DNA of 64,000 bases from Xestospongia bergquistia. Its lineage: Eukaryota; Porifera; Demospongiae; Haplosclerida; Petrosiidae. The position numbers were made by a program, and so were the translations under genes. Positions 1 to 11,469 of this stretch are shown in pieces. The stretch spans positions 3,746,301-3,810,300 of the forward strand of contig OZ014423.1 in assembly GCA_963965975.1 (NCBI GenBank). The letters are read 5' to 3'. Every line of letters starts with the position of its first letter. The stretch's first letter is position 1. The notes beneath the pieces were generated by a model, which was not told the DNA's origin, ran no database searches, and worked only from the letters and a program-made list of their open reading frames with translations.

Positions 1-119
1 AATTTTATATATAAAATGCGCGTTTGCAAGCTGAATCGATTGGTGCAAGTCCCATGTGGATAGCACATAAAATGGCAAAGTTATTCACACGTCTGGGTGG
101 CTTTTCTCAACTCGAACAG
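1..119 (+). repeat. Dispersed repeat, inverted partner at 15.7 kb
   Basis: This roughly 120-bp segment starts with a self-complementary TTTTATATATAAAA and runs through GGCAAAGTTATTCACAC. The same sequence, about 80% alike by eye, occurs in reverse orientation at 15736-15856. No coding potential is seen. It may be the end of a transposon or LTR, but the family is not recognised. Confidence 0.6.
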
Positions 120-2075
120 AGTATAAATAAACTGCTATTAACAGTTTAGTAAGTTTGTTTGTGTTAACGCTCTGAAGTCTTTAATTTAAAGACTTTAGAA
201 GGTTTAGACTGTTGATTGAAGTTTATAAAGTAAATTGCTCAGTCTAAAAGACTTAAAGGGACTAAATATATAAAGGGACTATTTGGTGTACTTTTTAAAG
301 TAGTCTAAACCTTCTAAAGTCTTTAAATTAAAGACTTTAGAGCGTTATTGGAAAGAAACTTAATAAACTGTTAATGGCAGTTTATTTAGTTAGTCCCTTT
401 CAGTCCTTTAGTCTGAGCAGTTTACTTTATAAAGTTAACTCTACAGTCTCAACCTTCTAAAGTCATTGAATTAAAAACTTTAGAACGTTAATGAAACAAA
501 GTTAATAAGCTTTTAATGGCAGTTTATTTACTTAGTCCCTTTAAGTCCCTTAGTCTATGCAGTTTATTTTATAAACTAAACTCAATAGTCGAAACCTTAT
601 AAAGTCTTTAAATTAAAGACTTTAGAGCGTTAATGCAAACAAACTTAATAAACTGTTACACACCAACTTAGTAAACTGTTAAATGCAGCTTATTTAGTTG
701 GTCCCTCTAGGTCCTTTAGTCTGAACAGATTACTTTAGAAAGTTCACTCAATAGTCTAAACCTTCTAAAGTTTTTAAATTAAAGACTTTAGTGCTTTAAT
801 ACAAACCAACTTAATAAACCGTTAATTGATGTTTATTTAGTTAGTCCATTTAAGTCCTTTAGTCTGAGCAGTTTCCTTTTTAAAGTACACCCAATAGTCT
901 AAACCTTCTAAAGTCCTTAAATTAAAGACTTTAAAGCGTTAATGCAAACAAACTTAATAAACTGTTAATGGTAGTTTATTTAGTTAGTCGTTTTAAGGCC
1001 TTTAGTCTCAGCAGTTTATTTTATAACCTTAAGTCAATAGTCTAAACTTCTAAAGTCTTTAAATTAAAGACATTAGAGCATTATTGGAAACAAACTTGAT
1101 AAAATGTTAATTCCAGTTTATTTAGTTAGTCCCTTTAAGTCTTTTATTTTGAGCAGTTTACTTTATAAAATTCACTCAATAATCTAAACCTTCTAAAGTC
1201 TTTAAATTAAAGACTTTAGAGCATTAATGCAAACAAACTTAATAAACTGTTAATGGCAGTTTATTTAGTTAGTCGGTTTAAGTCCTTTAGTCTTTGCAGT
1301 TTACTTAATAAACTGAAATCAATAGCCTAACCCTCTTAAAGTCTTTAAATTAAAGACTTGAATGTTTTAATACACACCAACTTAGTAAACAATTAATTGC
1401 AGCTTATTTGGTTAGTCCCTTTAACTCCTTTAGTCTGAACAGATTACTTTAGAAAGTTCACTCGATAGTCTAAACCTTCTAAAGTCTTTAAATTAAAGAC
1501 CTTAGAGCATTAATGCAAACAAACTCGACAAACTGTTAATGGCAGTTTACTTAGTTAGTCCCTTTAAGTCCTTCAGTCTGAGCAGTTTACTTTTTAAAAT
1601 TTACTCAACAGTCTAAACCTTCTAAAGTCTTTAATTTAAAGATTTAAAATTGTTATTGCAAACAAACTTAATAAACTGTTAATGGCAGTTTACTTAGTTA
1701 GTCCCTTTAAGTCCTTTAGTCTGAGCAGTTTACTATTTGAAATTTATCAACAGTCTAAACCTTCTGAAGTCTTTAAATTAAAGACTTAGACTGTTAATCC
1801 AAACAAAGTTAATAAGCTGTTAATGGCAGTTTATTTACTTAGTCCCTTTAAGTCCCTTAGTCTCAGCAGTTTATTTTATAAACTAAACTCAATAGTCTAA
1901 ACCTTCTAAAGTCTTTAAATTAAAGACTTTAGAGCATTAATGCGAAGAAACTAAATATATTGTTAATGGCAGTTTATTTATTTAGTCCCTTTAAGTCCTT
2001 TAGTCCTAGCAATTTACTTTATAAAGTTAACTCAATAAAATGCAAAGTGCTTAGACTAAAGGACTTAAAGAAACT
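120..2075. repeat. 142-bp tandem satellite array
   Basis: About 13 diverged copies of a 142-143-bp unit stand head to tail; the phrase CCTTCTAAAGTCTTTAAA recurs at about 310, 453, 595, 761, 904, 1047 and 1189. One spacing is 166 bp because of a local duplication. Each unit holds several short palindromes, such as AGTCTTTAAATTAAAGACT and TAATAAACTGTTA with AACAGTTTATTA. No open frame or splice-like structure is seen, unlike the other large arrays in the window. Confidence 0.9.
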
Positions 2076-2650
2076 AACTAAATGAACAGCAGTGAACATT
2101 TTTTAATTAAACTGCCTAGGTTAAAGGACTCAGAGAGTATAACTCAATAAACTGCAATTGACAGTTTATTAAGTTCATTTCCATTAAATCTTGAAACTCT
2201 TTAATTTAAAGGATTGTTAGGGTTTACAGTATTTTGGTAAACTTAACAATGCGAACTACTTACAATAATGGGTTTATACTTACCACTGCAAACTATTTGC
2301 AATAAAGGCTTAAAGACATTTAGTCTATTAACTGGAATAGAGTCTTCTATTGCTAAAATGTATATTTTAATGTGTATATTTTTTGTGGAAATTGCAGTTT
2401 TTAAAAAACTTTTTTCTATGTTTTTGGTGCCAAAATATACAAGTCCTAATTTTTTTGTGCCAAAAATATGTGTTTTAACCCTTGTTTAAAACTTTTTTGG
2501 CAGCAAAATGTGTCAGTTGTCACAGCCTCTTTAAAAAGCATTTTAGTGTGGAAATTGCACATGTTTTAAATCCTTTTGCTAATTTTTTTAGGTGCCCAAA
2601 ATGCCGATATTTGAAAACCCATTTTGCTAAAAAAAGGAACAGGTATTTAT
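2076..2650. other. AT-rich spacer without a supported gene
   Basis: After the satellite decays, this stretch is AT-rich with short phrases such as GTGCCAAAAATATGTGTTTT, which recall the 8.0-9.2 kb region. Small open frames exist, but none shows a recognisable domain or splice context. Confidence 0.5.
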
Positions 2651-2653
2651 GTG

Positions 2654-4735
2654 AACCCTTTAACGGGTGGTTGCGTAATTATGAGCAGGTGGATGCAATT
2701 ATTGAGTGGGTGGAATCGCAATTTTGCACAGTAACTATTACCGAGGCACCTGGACTGTTTTTCGAAAGCAAGAACGTGAATATGATTGCAATCACTGGTT
2801 TGTAAAGCTATCAACATGGCTAGAGCGTCATGGCATTGACAAGCAGAAGGTTTATACAGTTGCCTTCTGACCCAGACCTCCTTTTACAGTGTATTGATGG
2901 TGCTGAAAGTGACTATTCAGACAGTGATTTCTACAGCTACATTGATGAAGAAGAAGCACTGACAGATCTTTTGCAAAGCCATTTACTAGCAAGGCTGACT
3001 TCTGAAAGCTTTGTACTAAAATGTAACTCTTCAGCTCCACCTTTACCAACAAGAAGCAGTTTCCTAGCTCCACCTACACCCACGGATAAGATGATTTTAC
3101 ACACATGTACAAAATAATAATAATTATTGTAGTTCATCCATTGGTTGCCACCTCTCCAGCAACAGCTTTGCCCAGTACTAGCACTACTGCTACAGCTAGC
3201 CTACCTATAGTTAACTAAAGACTACCAATAATAGCAAAGTAACTTTATAGTTCATCCATTTACTGCATCACCTGGGATTACTCTTGATATAACCAACAAA
3301 CTACCACTTGCTTTCTTCAATCTATACTTTTCATCAGCAGTAAAAGATTTGATCTTTGTGGAAACAGCTACCTATCCTGTGTCAAATTGAATCTTACATG
3401 CATGATCATCCCAACGCTCTTGGTCATGACTGGAGTAGAAATCTGATAAAGCATGAGGAAGTTGACCCATTACTAGCCATAATAATTACAAAGGGACTAG
3501 TTAGATATCTGTCTGTGAGGTATTCATTATAACCAAGGAAATAGATTGATATGAATTGCAAGTTTTATTTATTACACTTACTTGTAATTGTAATTTTATT
3601 AGGAAGCCTTAAAAATTTGTGAATTTCCTGTACAACTTACTTATTTGTAGATCATACTGGAGCAGCAAATGGTCATTTCATAGTGATATAGTCAGTCATA
3701 TCATGCAGAAGGTTTGAATTATTGATGAAATCTTGATCAGCTTAACGAGTCATTCTAGTTGGTTTATATTCCCAATAGAGAAATTGCTGTTGATGAGAGT
3801 ATCATTGGACACAAAGGAAGACTCTCGTGGTTCTAGTACATGCTCAAGAAGCCCACTAAATGGGATATTATACTTACTATAATGGTTGTTAACGAGTCAT
3901 ACAGGAAAAGAGAAGATGGTGTCCCTGAGCAAGGGCTAGCGTACAAAGTGATCTCATGTCTCCTTTATCAATAAGTGGATATCATGTGTGTACCAATATA
4001 CACTTTTCGCTGAATCGGAAGGGATTGAGTAGAGAATTTCAATTAGCAAAATTAACAAATGGTAAAAAGTAACAATCAACTGTACTTATGTTAGCCTAAA
4101 ATGTAAGATATAGGTTAAGTCTATTCTTATTATGCAACAGATGGATTTTCGTGTCCGAAGTGGTCTGACAAGCTAGTGGTACACATGTTATCAACCTTGC
4201 ATAATGAAAATATGATAGATAAGCGGAGGAGAACCAGAGCAGTAGATGGAGGAGTAGACGTGGCAAAAGTAGTTGAAGAATACAATACGATATGGGCGGA
4301 GTCGACAAGTGCAATCAACTCCTACTATATTATGGATATGTACGCAGGTCAGGCAAGTAGTGGAAGAAAGTATTATTTCACTTATTTGATGTATCCATTG
4401 TTAACACCAATACTTTGCACAATATAGTTGCTGAAAACCTTTACCACACATTGGCAGCCGGATACTAGACGGTCATAAATAACCAGTTGACAGAAGGCAC
4501 ATTGCCTCAACAACAGTACTTCCAATGAGATTGAGCGAACATGGATTTCCAGAACCTGTTCAAAAAGATGCACCTTATGGAGTACGTCCCAGTCTAAAGT
4601 ATGCAAGGCCCAAGGAAAAAAAGATCACAAAAACAGTACCAATGTAACATTTGTAAAACTCATTTGTATGTACTCCCATTTTTTAAAGATTACCATACCA
4701 TACCAAATTACATTATGAATACTAAGAATCATCCT
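2654..4735 (+). pseudogene. Decayed piggyBac transposase, copy 1
   Basis: A heavily broken piggyBac-family (DDE) transposase reads on the plus strand across all three frames. In order: an acidic N-terminal stretch (DYSDSDFYSYIDEEE, about 2.9 kb); the start of the core domain (FFNLYFSSAVKDLIFVET type, about 3.3 kb); the first catalytic-Asp region VDESIIGHKGRLSW (about 3.8 kb), followed by KKPTKWD and EQGLAYKVI; VVHMLSTLHNENM and a degraded MGGVD region (4.17-4.43 kb); and a C-terminal Cys region YQCNICKTH with a CFKDYHT-like remnant (about 4.65 kb). Stops and frameshifts are numerous, so it is inactive. A possible left terminus, AACCCTTTAACGGGTGGTTG at about 2655, resembles the start of the other copy. 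The right terminus was not found. The family is confident; exact limits are not. Confidence 0.8.
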
Positions 4736-4859
4736 CATATACATCAATAACAATCTTTGTGTCTAGACTTTATGTACGCTTGTATAATAATATGTATATA
4801 CATTGTCATGAATCGTTCCAAATGGCCTTACGATAGTCCAATTTGATCATATACGATTT

Positions 4860-4973
4860 CAATAAGATTGTTAAGAAGAAAAATACAAGACTTCACACTG
4901 GTGTTGAAGAAATCATTAAACCTGTGATGATAGAGGACTACAATCAATACATGGGTGGGGTCAATCTAAGTTA
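4860..4973 (+). pseudogene. piggyBac transposase fragment
   Basis: A short open stretch contains VMIEDYNQYMGGVN, the motif around the third catalytic Asp in piggyBac transposases; here the Asp position reads Asn. It lies just past the C-terminal region of the preceding piggyBac relic, so it comes from a second copy or a rearranged one. It ends in a stop immediately after the motif. Confidence 0.7.
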
Positions 4974-5018
4974 AGTCTAAGTTAATCTACTAGATTATAC
5001 ATATTTAATTATAATTAC

Positions 5019-5021
5019 ATA

Positions 5022-5061
<40 letters not shown>
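5019..5061. repeat. TA microsatellite
   Basis: Two TA-dinucleotide runs are separated by one ATAC interruption. Confidence 0.95.
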
Positions 5062-5062
<1 letters not shown>

Positions 5063-5084
5063 TATCTATTCCTGATAACAAGAA

Positions 5085-5402
5085 AACACACACACTTACA
5101 TTATACTTACATCAGCAATCAATTATAATGTATTGTTTCACTTTGCCATACTGTGTGTTGTGTCTATGTACACGCTTCTCTAACTGTCTCTGTGTATGTG
5201 TATTATAATATATTGCTCCACTTTGCCTGACTGTGTATTGTGTCTATACATACATGCTTCTTTTCCTCTCTGTGTGTATATGCACTTACATTATACATAC
5301 ACTACCAATCAGTTTTAATATATTCCCTGACTGTAAGTTGTCTCTACATGGACATACGTCTCTTCCTTTCTGTGTTTGTGTGTGTGTGTGTGTGTGTGTG
5401 CG
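5085..5402. repeat. Three diverged 80-100-bp repeats and a GT tract
   Basis: Three diverged copies of a unit with ACTTACATTATAC, TATAATATATT and CTGTGTRTTGTGTCTA phrases lie at about 5.10, 5.20 and 5.28 kb, spaced about 79 and 101 bp apart. They end in a (GT)n run at about 5379-5401. Confidence 0.7.
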
Positions 5403-5840
5403 TTAGTGGTGTGTTTAGCAATGGGTCTTTATAGAAGATACTATATTCTCCTAGTTATAAATCATCCAAAAGAAAGATTACAAGTTTCACTTTAAGTTTA
5501 TAATACTATCAGCAAAGAAATGGCAGGCAAAACAGTAATATTATTACAAGAAAGAAAACTTACCTTGCTTTCTTTACCAATTGAAAGTTAACTCCACCCA
5601 AATAAATTGACAGGAAGTGATAGTGAGGTGTGTCAAAGAAACCCTTTGTTGTGCACTAGTTTACATTGTTTGGCTTAGAACAAAGTATCAACAGACTCCC
5701 CACACAACAAAAAGATCAACTGTATGTTGATCATTAAGTATTCGTAGCATACTACAGAGTTGAGCATCCATTTTATGGCTTTTATGGCTTTTCTTGTTGT
5801 TATGTAGCAACATCAACCTACCTACCCTGTTACACTAGTA
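5403..5840. other. Spacer with nothing recognised
   Basis: This is unique AT-rich DNA with no frame, splice pair or repeat that I can support. Confidence 0.5.
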
Positions 5841-5849
5841 ACTTACCTG

Positions 5850-7640
5850 AAAGCATCATCTTGTTGCTAGAGTAAGCTTTTAAATCGTTGCTATTGTTGA
5901 AAAAGCATTATTGGAAAAGTAGCCGCCCATGGGCGTGATTACAGTTAATTTGCCACGCCTGTCAACTAAGAAAAGCAGTATGTCAGATAATGAACTTATT
6001 AGGACTAAAAAGCAACGACTTTGAAATGTGACAAACTTCCAAAGGTACTTCCGAAGATGCGAACTTGATTCTTTTTGAACAGGTAATTCCTGACACAATG
6101 AAAGCATGACTAGTTGTAAAATTTGATCAGGAAGAGCATGGAAAGGATAACACTTAGTAGAGCATCACTTTCATCTAATGGTTTCATTTTCTTGGTTTTA
6201 TTCACCAGCAACTGTACTAATTTAGTGTGCAAATTCTTCAAGGGTTGATGCTTGGGAGACAGACCTATAAAGAAGAATTCACAACCATCAAATAGTCTAT
6301 ATTTTTGACTGTTGAGAACAAGTTAAGTTGACTAATCAATATTGAAAATAATTGATGGAGATACAAAGTTATTTGTGGCTCTATCTGTTTTATGATAACT
6401 TTTAAAATACAATGCAATAGCTTCTAAACTAAACATCAACCTTTTTTCACTTAATGGATATTATTGTTTAATATTGATATAATATGTCCAAAGTTCAGTT
6501 TCAATGTACAATTACTGGAAAAATCATTAGGACTGAATTCATCTGACAGTTTGGTTGTATCTATGAAAAGTAGAAGTGTGTTTCATTGTGACTATTGTTA
6601 AACTCACCAATTATTGTTAAACTCACCAATTAGTTTAAGTTCCTGATATACATGAGCAACAAGTTCAGTACAAATTAATGAACTGAAGTTATCTTTGTAG
6701 TTTTTGAGAAATTCCAAGTATTCATCATTAGCATTTACATTTACTGCAGACAATCAAATCTATTTGTCTCTTTCATACGGTCTTCCTTGAAGCTTCTTAC
6801 CAACTTAAAATGTAAATAAAAATTTTAATTAATTATTTCGGTAGCTAACCTTCAACATATCTCACACATTACTTGTCGTTGCTCCTGTTAATTGATAAAT
6901 TGCAACACGATCATACCAGCCAGAGAAAATTTTGTTCTTTAGAGGGAAAACTTCCACTCCTTTATGGACTGTTCCCATATCAACATTAACAAGCCCCACC
7001 TTATTAGTACTGGACTCCCAACCCAAGTGGAATATGGAGGTTGTAATATATATATATATATATATATATATATTTCAAATATCTACACAACTAAACATAT
7101 TTACTTACCAATCCAACGTGTGAAAAAACAGCTCCAACAAATATTTAATAATTGCTCCAGAACTTGTCGTCCCTGAAACAAATTATCTCCAGTTACAAAT
7201 TTCATTATATGCCTTTGTGGAAAAATCAGGTGAAGGTCTAATGTAACGAATGATCATGTGAATTATATTACTGAGGACTAACGCTATCTGAGATATTAAA
7301 GGTGGAGCACCAGTAGCTACAGGAGGTAATGAGTGGCAAAGCATGATGAAATGTATCAGGATGTAAATGAATTGGATTTGCTAGCAAAACTCCTAACTCT
7401 TTTTTCAGACATGATCCAATGTAAATGTATACATTGTTAAACTATGTTGCTCTAGTGTCTCTGCTTCTGTAATCATTCTATGTTGCTCTGTTGTCTCTGC
7501 TTCTGTAATCATTCTAACTTCTCGAGATGAATACTTGATGACTGCTTCAACTTTCTCTGCAAATTTCAGCGCTTGCAAACATTCTGGACTGTATGAAACC
7601 TTCATACAGCAACACATTCATTATCTCCATATAATATTCT
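5850..7640 (-). pseudogene. Broken multi-exon gene for a helical protein
   Basis: Several coding-like, Leu-rich, helix-forming stretches read on the minus strand in one order. From the 5' side: MLPEYYMEIMNVLLYEGF (about 7.63 kb); a stretch with two in-phase MITEAET.EQH repeats (about 7.5 kb); LANPIHLHPDTFHH (about 7.36 kb); PPLISQIALVLSNIIHMII (about 7.28 kb); FPLKNKIFSGWYDRVAIYQL (about 6.94 kb); NDEYLEFLKNYKDNFSSLI (6.63-6.73 kb), ending at a GTGAGT donor; KHQPLKNLHTKLVQLLV (about 6.23 kb); and PDQILQLVMLSLCQELPVQK (about 6.10 kb). Frames shift between pieces without splice sites in several places, so this is a decaying gene or one spoiled by sequence errors. The protein is not recognised; a helical-repeat (solenoid) scaffold is a guess from composition. 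Confidence 0.45.
7031..7072. repeat. TA microsatellite
   Basis: A run of about 20 TA dinucleotides lies inside the broken minus-strand gene region. Confidence 0.95.
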
Positions 7641-7699
7641 GGTAACATCTGAAATGATATGAACATCTGAATGAGTGTCATTAAATCGAGCTACATCTA

Positions 7700-7895
7700 G
7701 TTGTAGGTTTTTGGTTTAGAGTTTAGTTTTTAAAATTTAGTGTTTACCATTTTGGCTTTAGGATTTAAGGTTTAGGGTTTAGGTTTTCAAGTTTAGGGTT
7801 TAGAAGTTAGGGTTTAGTGATTTAGAAATTCTTGTTTCAGGTTTGGGTTTATGTTATAATGTTAGTATTTAGGGTTCATGGTTTAGGTGTATTTT
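7700..7895 (+). repeat. Degenerate TTTAGGG/TTAGGG-like tract
   Basis: Repeated GGTTTAGGGTTTAGG, AAGTTAGGGTTTAG and TATTTAGGGTTCATGGT phrases form about 190 bp of degenerate telomere-like repeat on the plus strand. It could be an interstitial telomeric remnant or a chance G-rich simple repeat. The copies are too irregular to settle this. Confidence 0.5.
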
Positions 7896-8460
7896 ACGTC
7901 TATTTTATCCCCTTTGTGGTGCGAAAAAATATGCAAATTTTAATCCGATATTACCACAAAAATTCATGAATTTTGAAGACATCTTTTAAAATTTTTTTGA
8001 TGAAAAAATACATGCATTTTAACCTCTGAAAATACTCATAATTTAAAAGACTTTTTGAAAACCTTTTGGGCCAAAATTGCATCTTTTCTCTTTTTCTATG
8101 TGTTTGGGTGACCAAAGTATAGATATTTAGACACCTTTGTGCCAAAAAAGTAAGGGCACACTTTTAAAATTGTGTATTTTATGCACAAGATGTTCAATTT
8201 TCACATATATTTTTGCAAAATTAAATTAGAAAAAAACATTAAAAATTCCTTTATTTGGGTGACAAATTTAGGGAGATAGGGGTCAAAATTTCGTTACATT
8301 TTTGGAGTCGAAAATAGTTAAAATGTGCTTAAATAATTGCGGATTTTGGTTGCTTTTCAGTAACATATAGTTTGGTATAATTTTGGTGCCAATAATACTT
8401 GCAAAAAGTCAAAATTCACTTGTTTTCTGCAACAAATTTAGAGAAATAGGATTTATAATT
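7896..8460. other. A/T-rich repeat-derived spacer
   Basis: The sequence is rich in phrases such as CAAATTTAGGGAGATAGGGG and GTCGAAAATAGTT. These recur, diverged, at about 8.87-8.92 kb, so part of this region is one half of a duplicated segment. No gene is supported. Confidence 0.5.
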
Positions 8461-8461
8461 T

Positions 8462-8790
8462 CACGGATTATATTACTACCCAATATTATGATATTACAAC
8501 ATAACGTACCTCATTTTATGTTGTTATCTATATAACGTTTCATTATAATATAATTTTGCCATATAACTACCTCATATTACGCCCTAACGAACATGCCACT
8601 TTTCTGTAAATATACTTCCAAATACCAGTGTCTGTGTTGTAACCTAGCCGAGACAGATTCAACATACAAAAACAAATATAAAAGAAAAAACTACTGAACA
8701 TGTGCTTACACAATATATACATGCGCTCATCTGGAATATTCATAGTTATCACATTTCCCCTCTCAAGCAAAATGATCAACTGGTTGAGGT
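8462..8790 (-). mobile_element. LTR-retrotransposon 3' end, copy 1
   Basis: Read on the minus strand, a purine tract (GAGAGGGGAAA) precedes TGTGATAAC at 8753, the expected start of a 3' LTR. A short coding tail ending QPVDHFA-stop lies just before it. About 290 bp of LTR-like sequence follows and matches the second copy at 9190-9603, which has an extra segment of about 110 bp. The outer LTR border could not be fixed, because homology between the copies continues past it. Confidence 0.55.
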
Positions 8791-8799
8791 ATCAGCTCG

Positions 8800-9189
8800 A
8801 ACTGCAGGGGGATCTTGAACAAAAGGAAATTAGATAAAATCGGTAAAAATTCCTTTTCGGTGTCAAATTTAGGGAGGTAGGGGTTAAACTTTTGTTGTAT
8901 TTTTGGAGTTGAAAATAGTTACAAAAAGGACTTACATTTAAAAGGAAGTGCTTAAATACTTGTGCATTTGATTGCAAACTATACTTCTAAAAAATACTTA
9001 AAAATTGATAGTGGCAAAATTTTGACAAAAAGGGCTTAAAATTCACTGAATTTGTTAAGATTTTGCATATTTTCAGTAACAAAAATTAAAATTATAAGAA
9101 AAAAGAGATTAATTAGGCATATTTTTGGCCCCAATAATAATTGGAAAAAGGCATCAAAATTTCAGTAGCAAATTTAGAGAAATAGGGTT
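8800..9189. other. A/T-rich repeat-derived spacer, second half
   Basis: This is a diverged copy of the 8.25-8.46 kb sequence. It shares TTTAGGGAGGTAGGGG and GTTGAAAATAGTT phrases with that segment. No gene is seen. Confidence 0.5.
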
Positions 9190-9603
9190 TACAATTTCAT
9201 GTATTACATTACTATCCAATATTATAATATTACAAAGTAACGTACCTCATATTATGTTGTTATCTATATAACGTTTTATTATGATATAATTTTACCATGT
9301 AAATAGCTCATATTATGCCCTAACGAACATGACAACACTATATATGTATACAGTAGTTATCTTATAAAGCATTTCTAGTAATACTTACATGTTATGCCAC
9401 TTTTCATTTTTAAGCATTATTACCTGCTTAACAAGGAGCTATCACTTTCCTGTAAATATACTTCCTTTTGTTTTCTCCAATACCAGTATCTGGGTTGTAA
9501 CCTGGCCGAGATAGATTCAACATAAAACAACAAATATAAACTACTGAAAATGTGCTCACACAATATATACATGTGCTCATCTGGAATATCCCTAGTTATC
9601 ACA
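9190..9603 (-). mobile_element. LTR-like sequence, copy 2
   Basis: On the minus strand the sequence starts with TGTGATAACTAGGGATATTC at 9603, directly after a GAGAGGGTAGAA purine tract and the end of a pol-like frame. It matches the first copy through GAGCACATGTATATATTGTG and TAACGTTATATAGATAACAAC-like phrases. This fits a 3' LTR of a Ty3/Gypsy-type element. No matching 5' LTR was found in the window. Confidence 0.6.
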
Positions 9604-9613
9604 TTCTACCCTC

Positions 9614-9850
9614 TCAAGCTTGATGCAGGGGTGCAAAACAATCAACAGGTCGAGGTACATAAGTAGAATGGCGAACAGCAACAGGACGAATTTGTGCAAG
9701 TGGTGGTATATCAATTTGAACTGCAGGAGGATCTGGATTTGGAGTGAACTCGTCTGATATATACCAATCTTCGACTGGTTCCTGTGGAACGTGATCAGAG
9801 TAGTTACATCTAAGATGGTCAACATAACCATACTGTATTAAAAATAATGT
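9614..9850 (-). pseudogene. C-terminal tail of Ty3/Gypsy-type pol
   Basis: About 80 codons on the minus strand include YVDHLRCNYSDHVPQEPVED, a Pro-rich linker, and PVAVRHSTYVPRPVDCFAP before the stop. Gypsy-type polyproteins typically end with an H-x-D-x-L motif after integrase, then a variable linker, then a basic R-R-S-x-R-x-R-R-P-x-D-R-F-like tail; this matches that pattern with substitutions. The stop is followed at once by a purine tract and the LTR start. Upstream integrase and RT domains are absent, so only the 3' end of the element survives. Confidence 0.6.
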
Positions 9851-9926
9851 AGGCGAATGTGGATTAGGCGAAACCTGCATGAAGCCTACAATCAGTAAAC
9901 AATATTCACAAACCTGTACATGGCTG

Positions 9927-10110
9927 CAAGCACCACACCCACTCATCAAACTTCGATAGCCACACCCATTAAATATTTTGGATGTGGTTTATTTTGACCA
10001 CACCTCATATTTTAATTAATGCTCCAGGTAGTCTAGGAAATTAATGCATAGCTGCAAGCACCACACCCAATTATCAAGCCACGATAGCCACACCCATTAA
10101 TGCTCTACAT
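9927..10110. repeat. Two copies of a CACCACACCCA-type repeat
   Basis: GCTGCAAGCACCACACCCA followed by CGATAGCCACACCCATTAA occurs at about 9924 and again at about 10052, 125 bp apart, with modest divergence. Confidence 0.65.
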
Positions 10111-10378
10111 AATCTCATTTCCCTCACAAAAGGAGACTAACTAATCTCTTGTGGCTTCCTCGGCTTTCTCTCTGGAAGATATACTCACCTTTATAGTTGT
10201 ATTCTCGATACTTACCTTTACTGACTACTACAAATTGTATAATTGGGTACAATATATAGAGTAGTATAGATACAGACACACCATTTTATCATAAATATGT
10301 AATACTACCAAATGTAACACTGCCAAATGTAATACTACCACTCATTAGATTACTTGTCAAAATTTACTGTATGTTGTT
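10111..10378. other. Spacer with a 16-bp motif repeat
   Basis: AATACTACCAAATGTAA-type 16-mers repeat at about 10299-10341. Reverse-complement copies lie at 14344-14412, on the far side of the next array. No gene is seen. Confidence 0.6.
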
Positions 10379-11469
10379 AACTTACTGCCCAGGCTCTTTG
10401 AGATAGAGGAATGTCTGTCTTGGGTCTTGATCCAGATGTCTTGAGCTTTGATCCACAAGTCCAGCGAAGCTACATTAATAGATGCATTATGAATTAATGT
10501 ACTCTAGTACTGTATTCTGTTAACATACTGCCCAGCGTCTTTGAGATCGTGGAAAATCTTGACTCTTGATCCCGATACCCAGCGAAGCTATAGTAATAAA
10601 ACAGAAATTGAGAGTAATGTGTATTATGAGTAATGAGTATTATGAATTATGTACACTAGTACTGTAAGCTGTTAACTTACTCCACAGACTCTTTGTGATA
10701 GAGGAATGTCTTGACCTTGATCCTGAAGTCCAGTGAAGCTACAGTAATAAAAGAGAAATTAAGAGTAATATGCAGTAATAAAAGAGAAAGTAAGAGTAAT
10801 GATGTACACTACTACTGCATTCTGTGAACTTACTCCCCAGCGTCTTTGACAGATAGCAGAATGTCTTTGATTCTTGATCCCAATATCCAGTGAAGCTATA
10901 GCAATAAAAGAGATATATTTAAGGTTATGATGCATTATGAATTACTTTATACTAGTACTGTATGATCTTACTCCATAGACTCTTCGAGATACATAAATGC
11001 CTTGAGCCTTACTCCCTAGACTCTTCAGATGAATTTCTTGAGCCTTGAGCTTGATGTCGAGCAAAGCTATAGTAATGAAAAAGAGATTAGGAGTATTATG
11101 AATTAATGTATTATGAATTAAGACTTATTAATTAATGCACACCAGTACTGTGTGCTGTTAACTTACTCCACAGACTCTTTGTGGTAGAGGAATGTCTTGA
11201 GTCTTCATCATGATGTCCAGTGAAACTATGGTAATAAAAGGAAAATCAAGAGTCATGATGTCTTTTTTAAGTAATGTACACCAGTACTATATGCTGCTAA
11301 CTTACTTCCCAGAATCTTCAGATAGAGGAATGTCTTGAGCCTTGATCTTGACTTCAAGCGAAGCTACAGTTATACAAGAGAAATTAAGAGCAATGAATTA
11401 CTTCATACTAGTACTGACTACTGAATGCTGTTGACTTACTGCCAAAAGTCTTTGAGATAGAGAATTGTC

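Noticed and set aside
2482-2805. 107-codon frame with two CxxC motifs
   Set aside because: The Cys pairs lie in low-complexity Phe/Lys-rich sequence. Its 3' half overlaps the probable piggyBac copy 1 left end, and no zinc-binding family fits.
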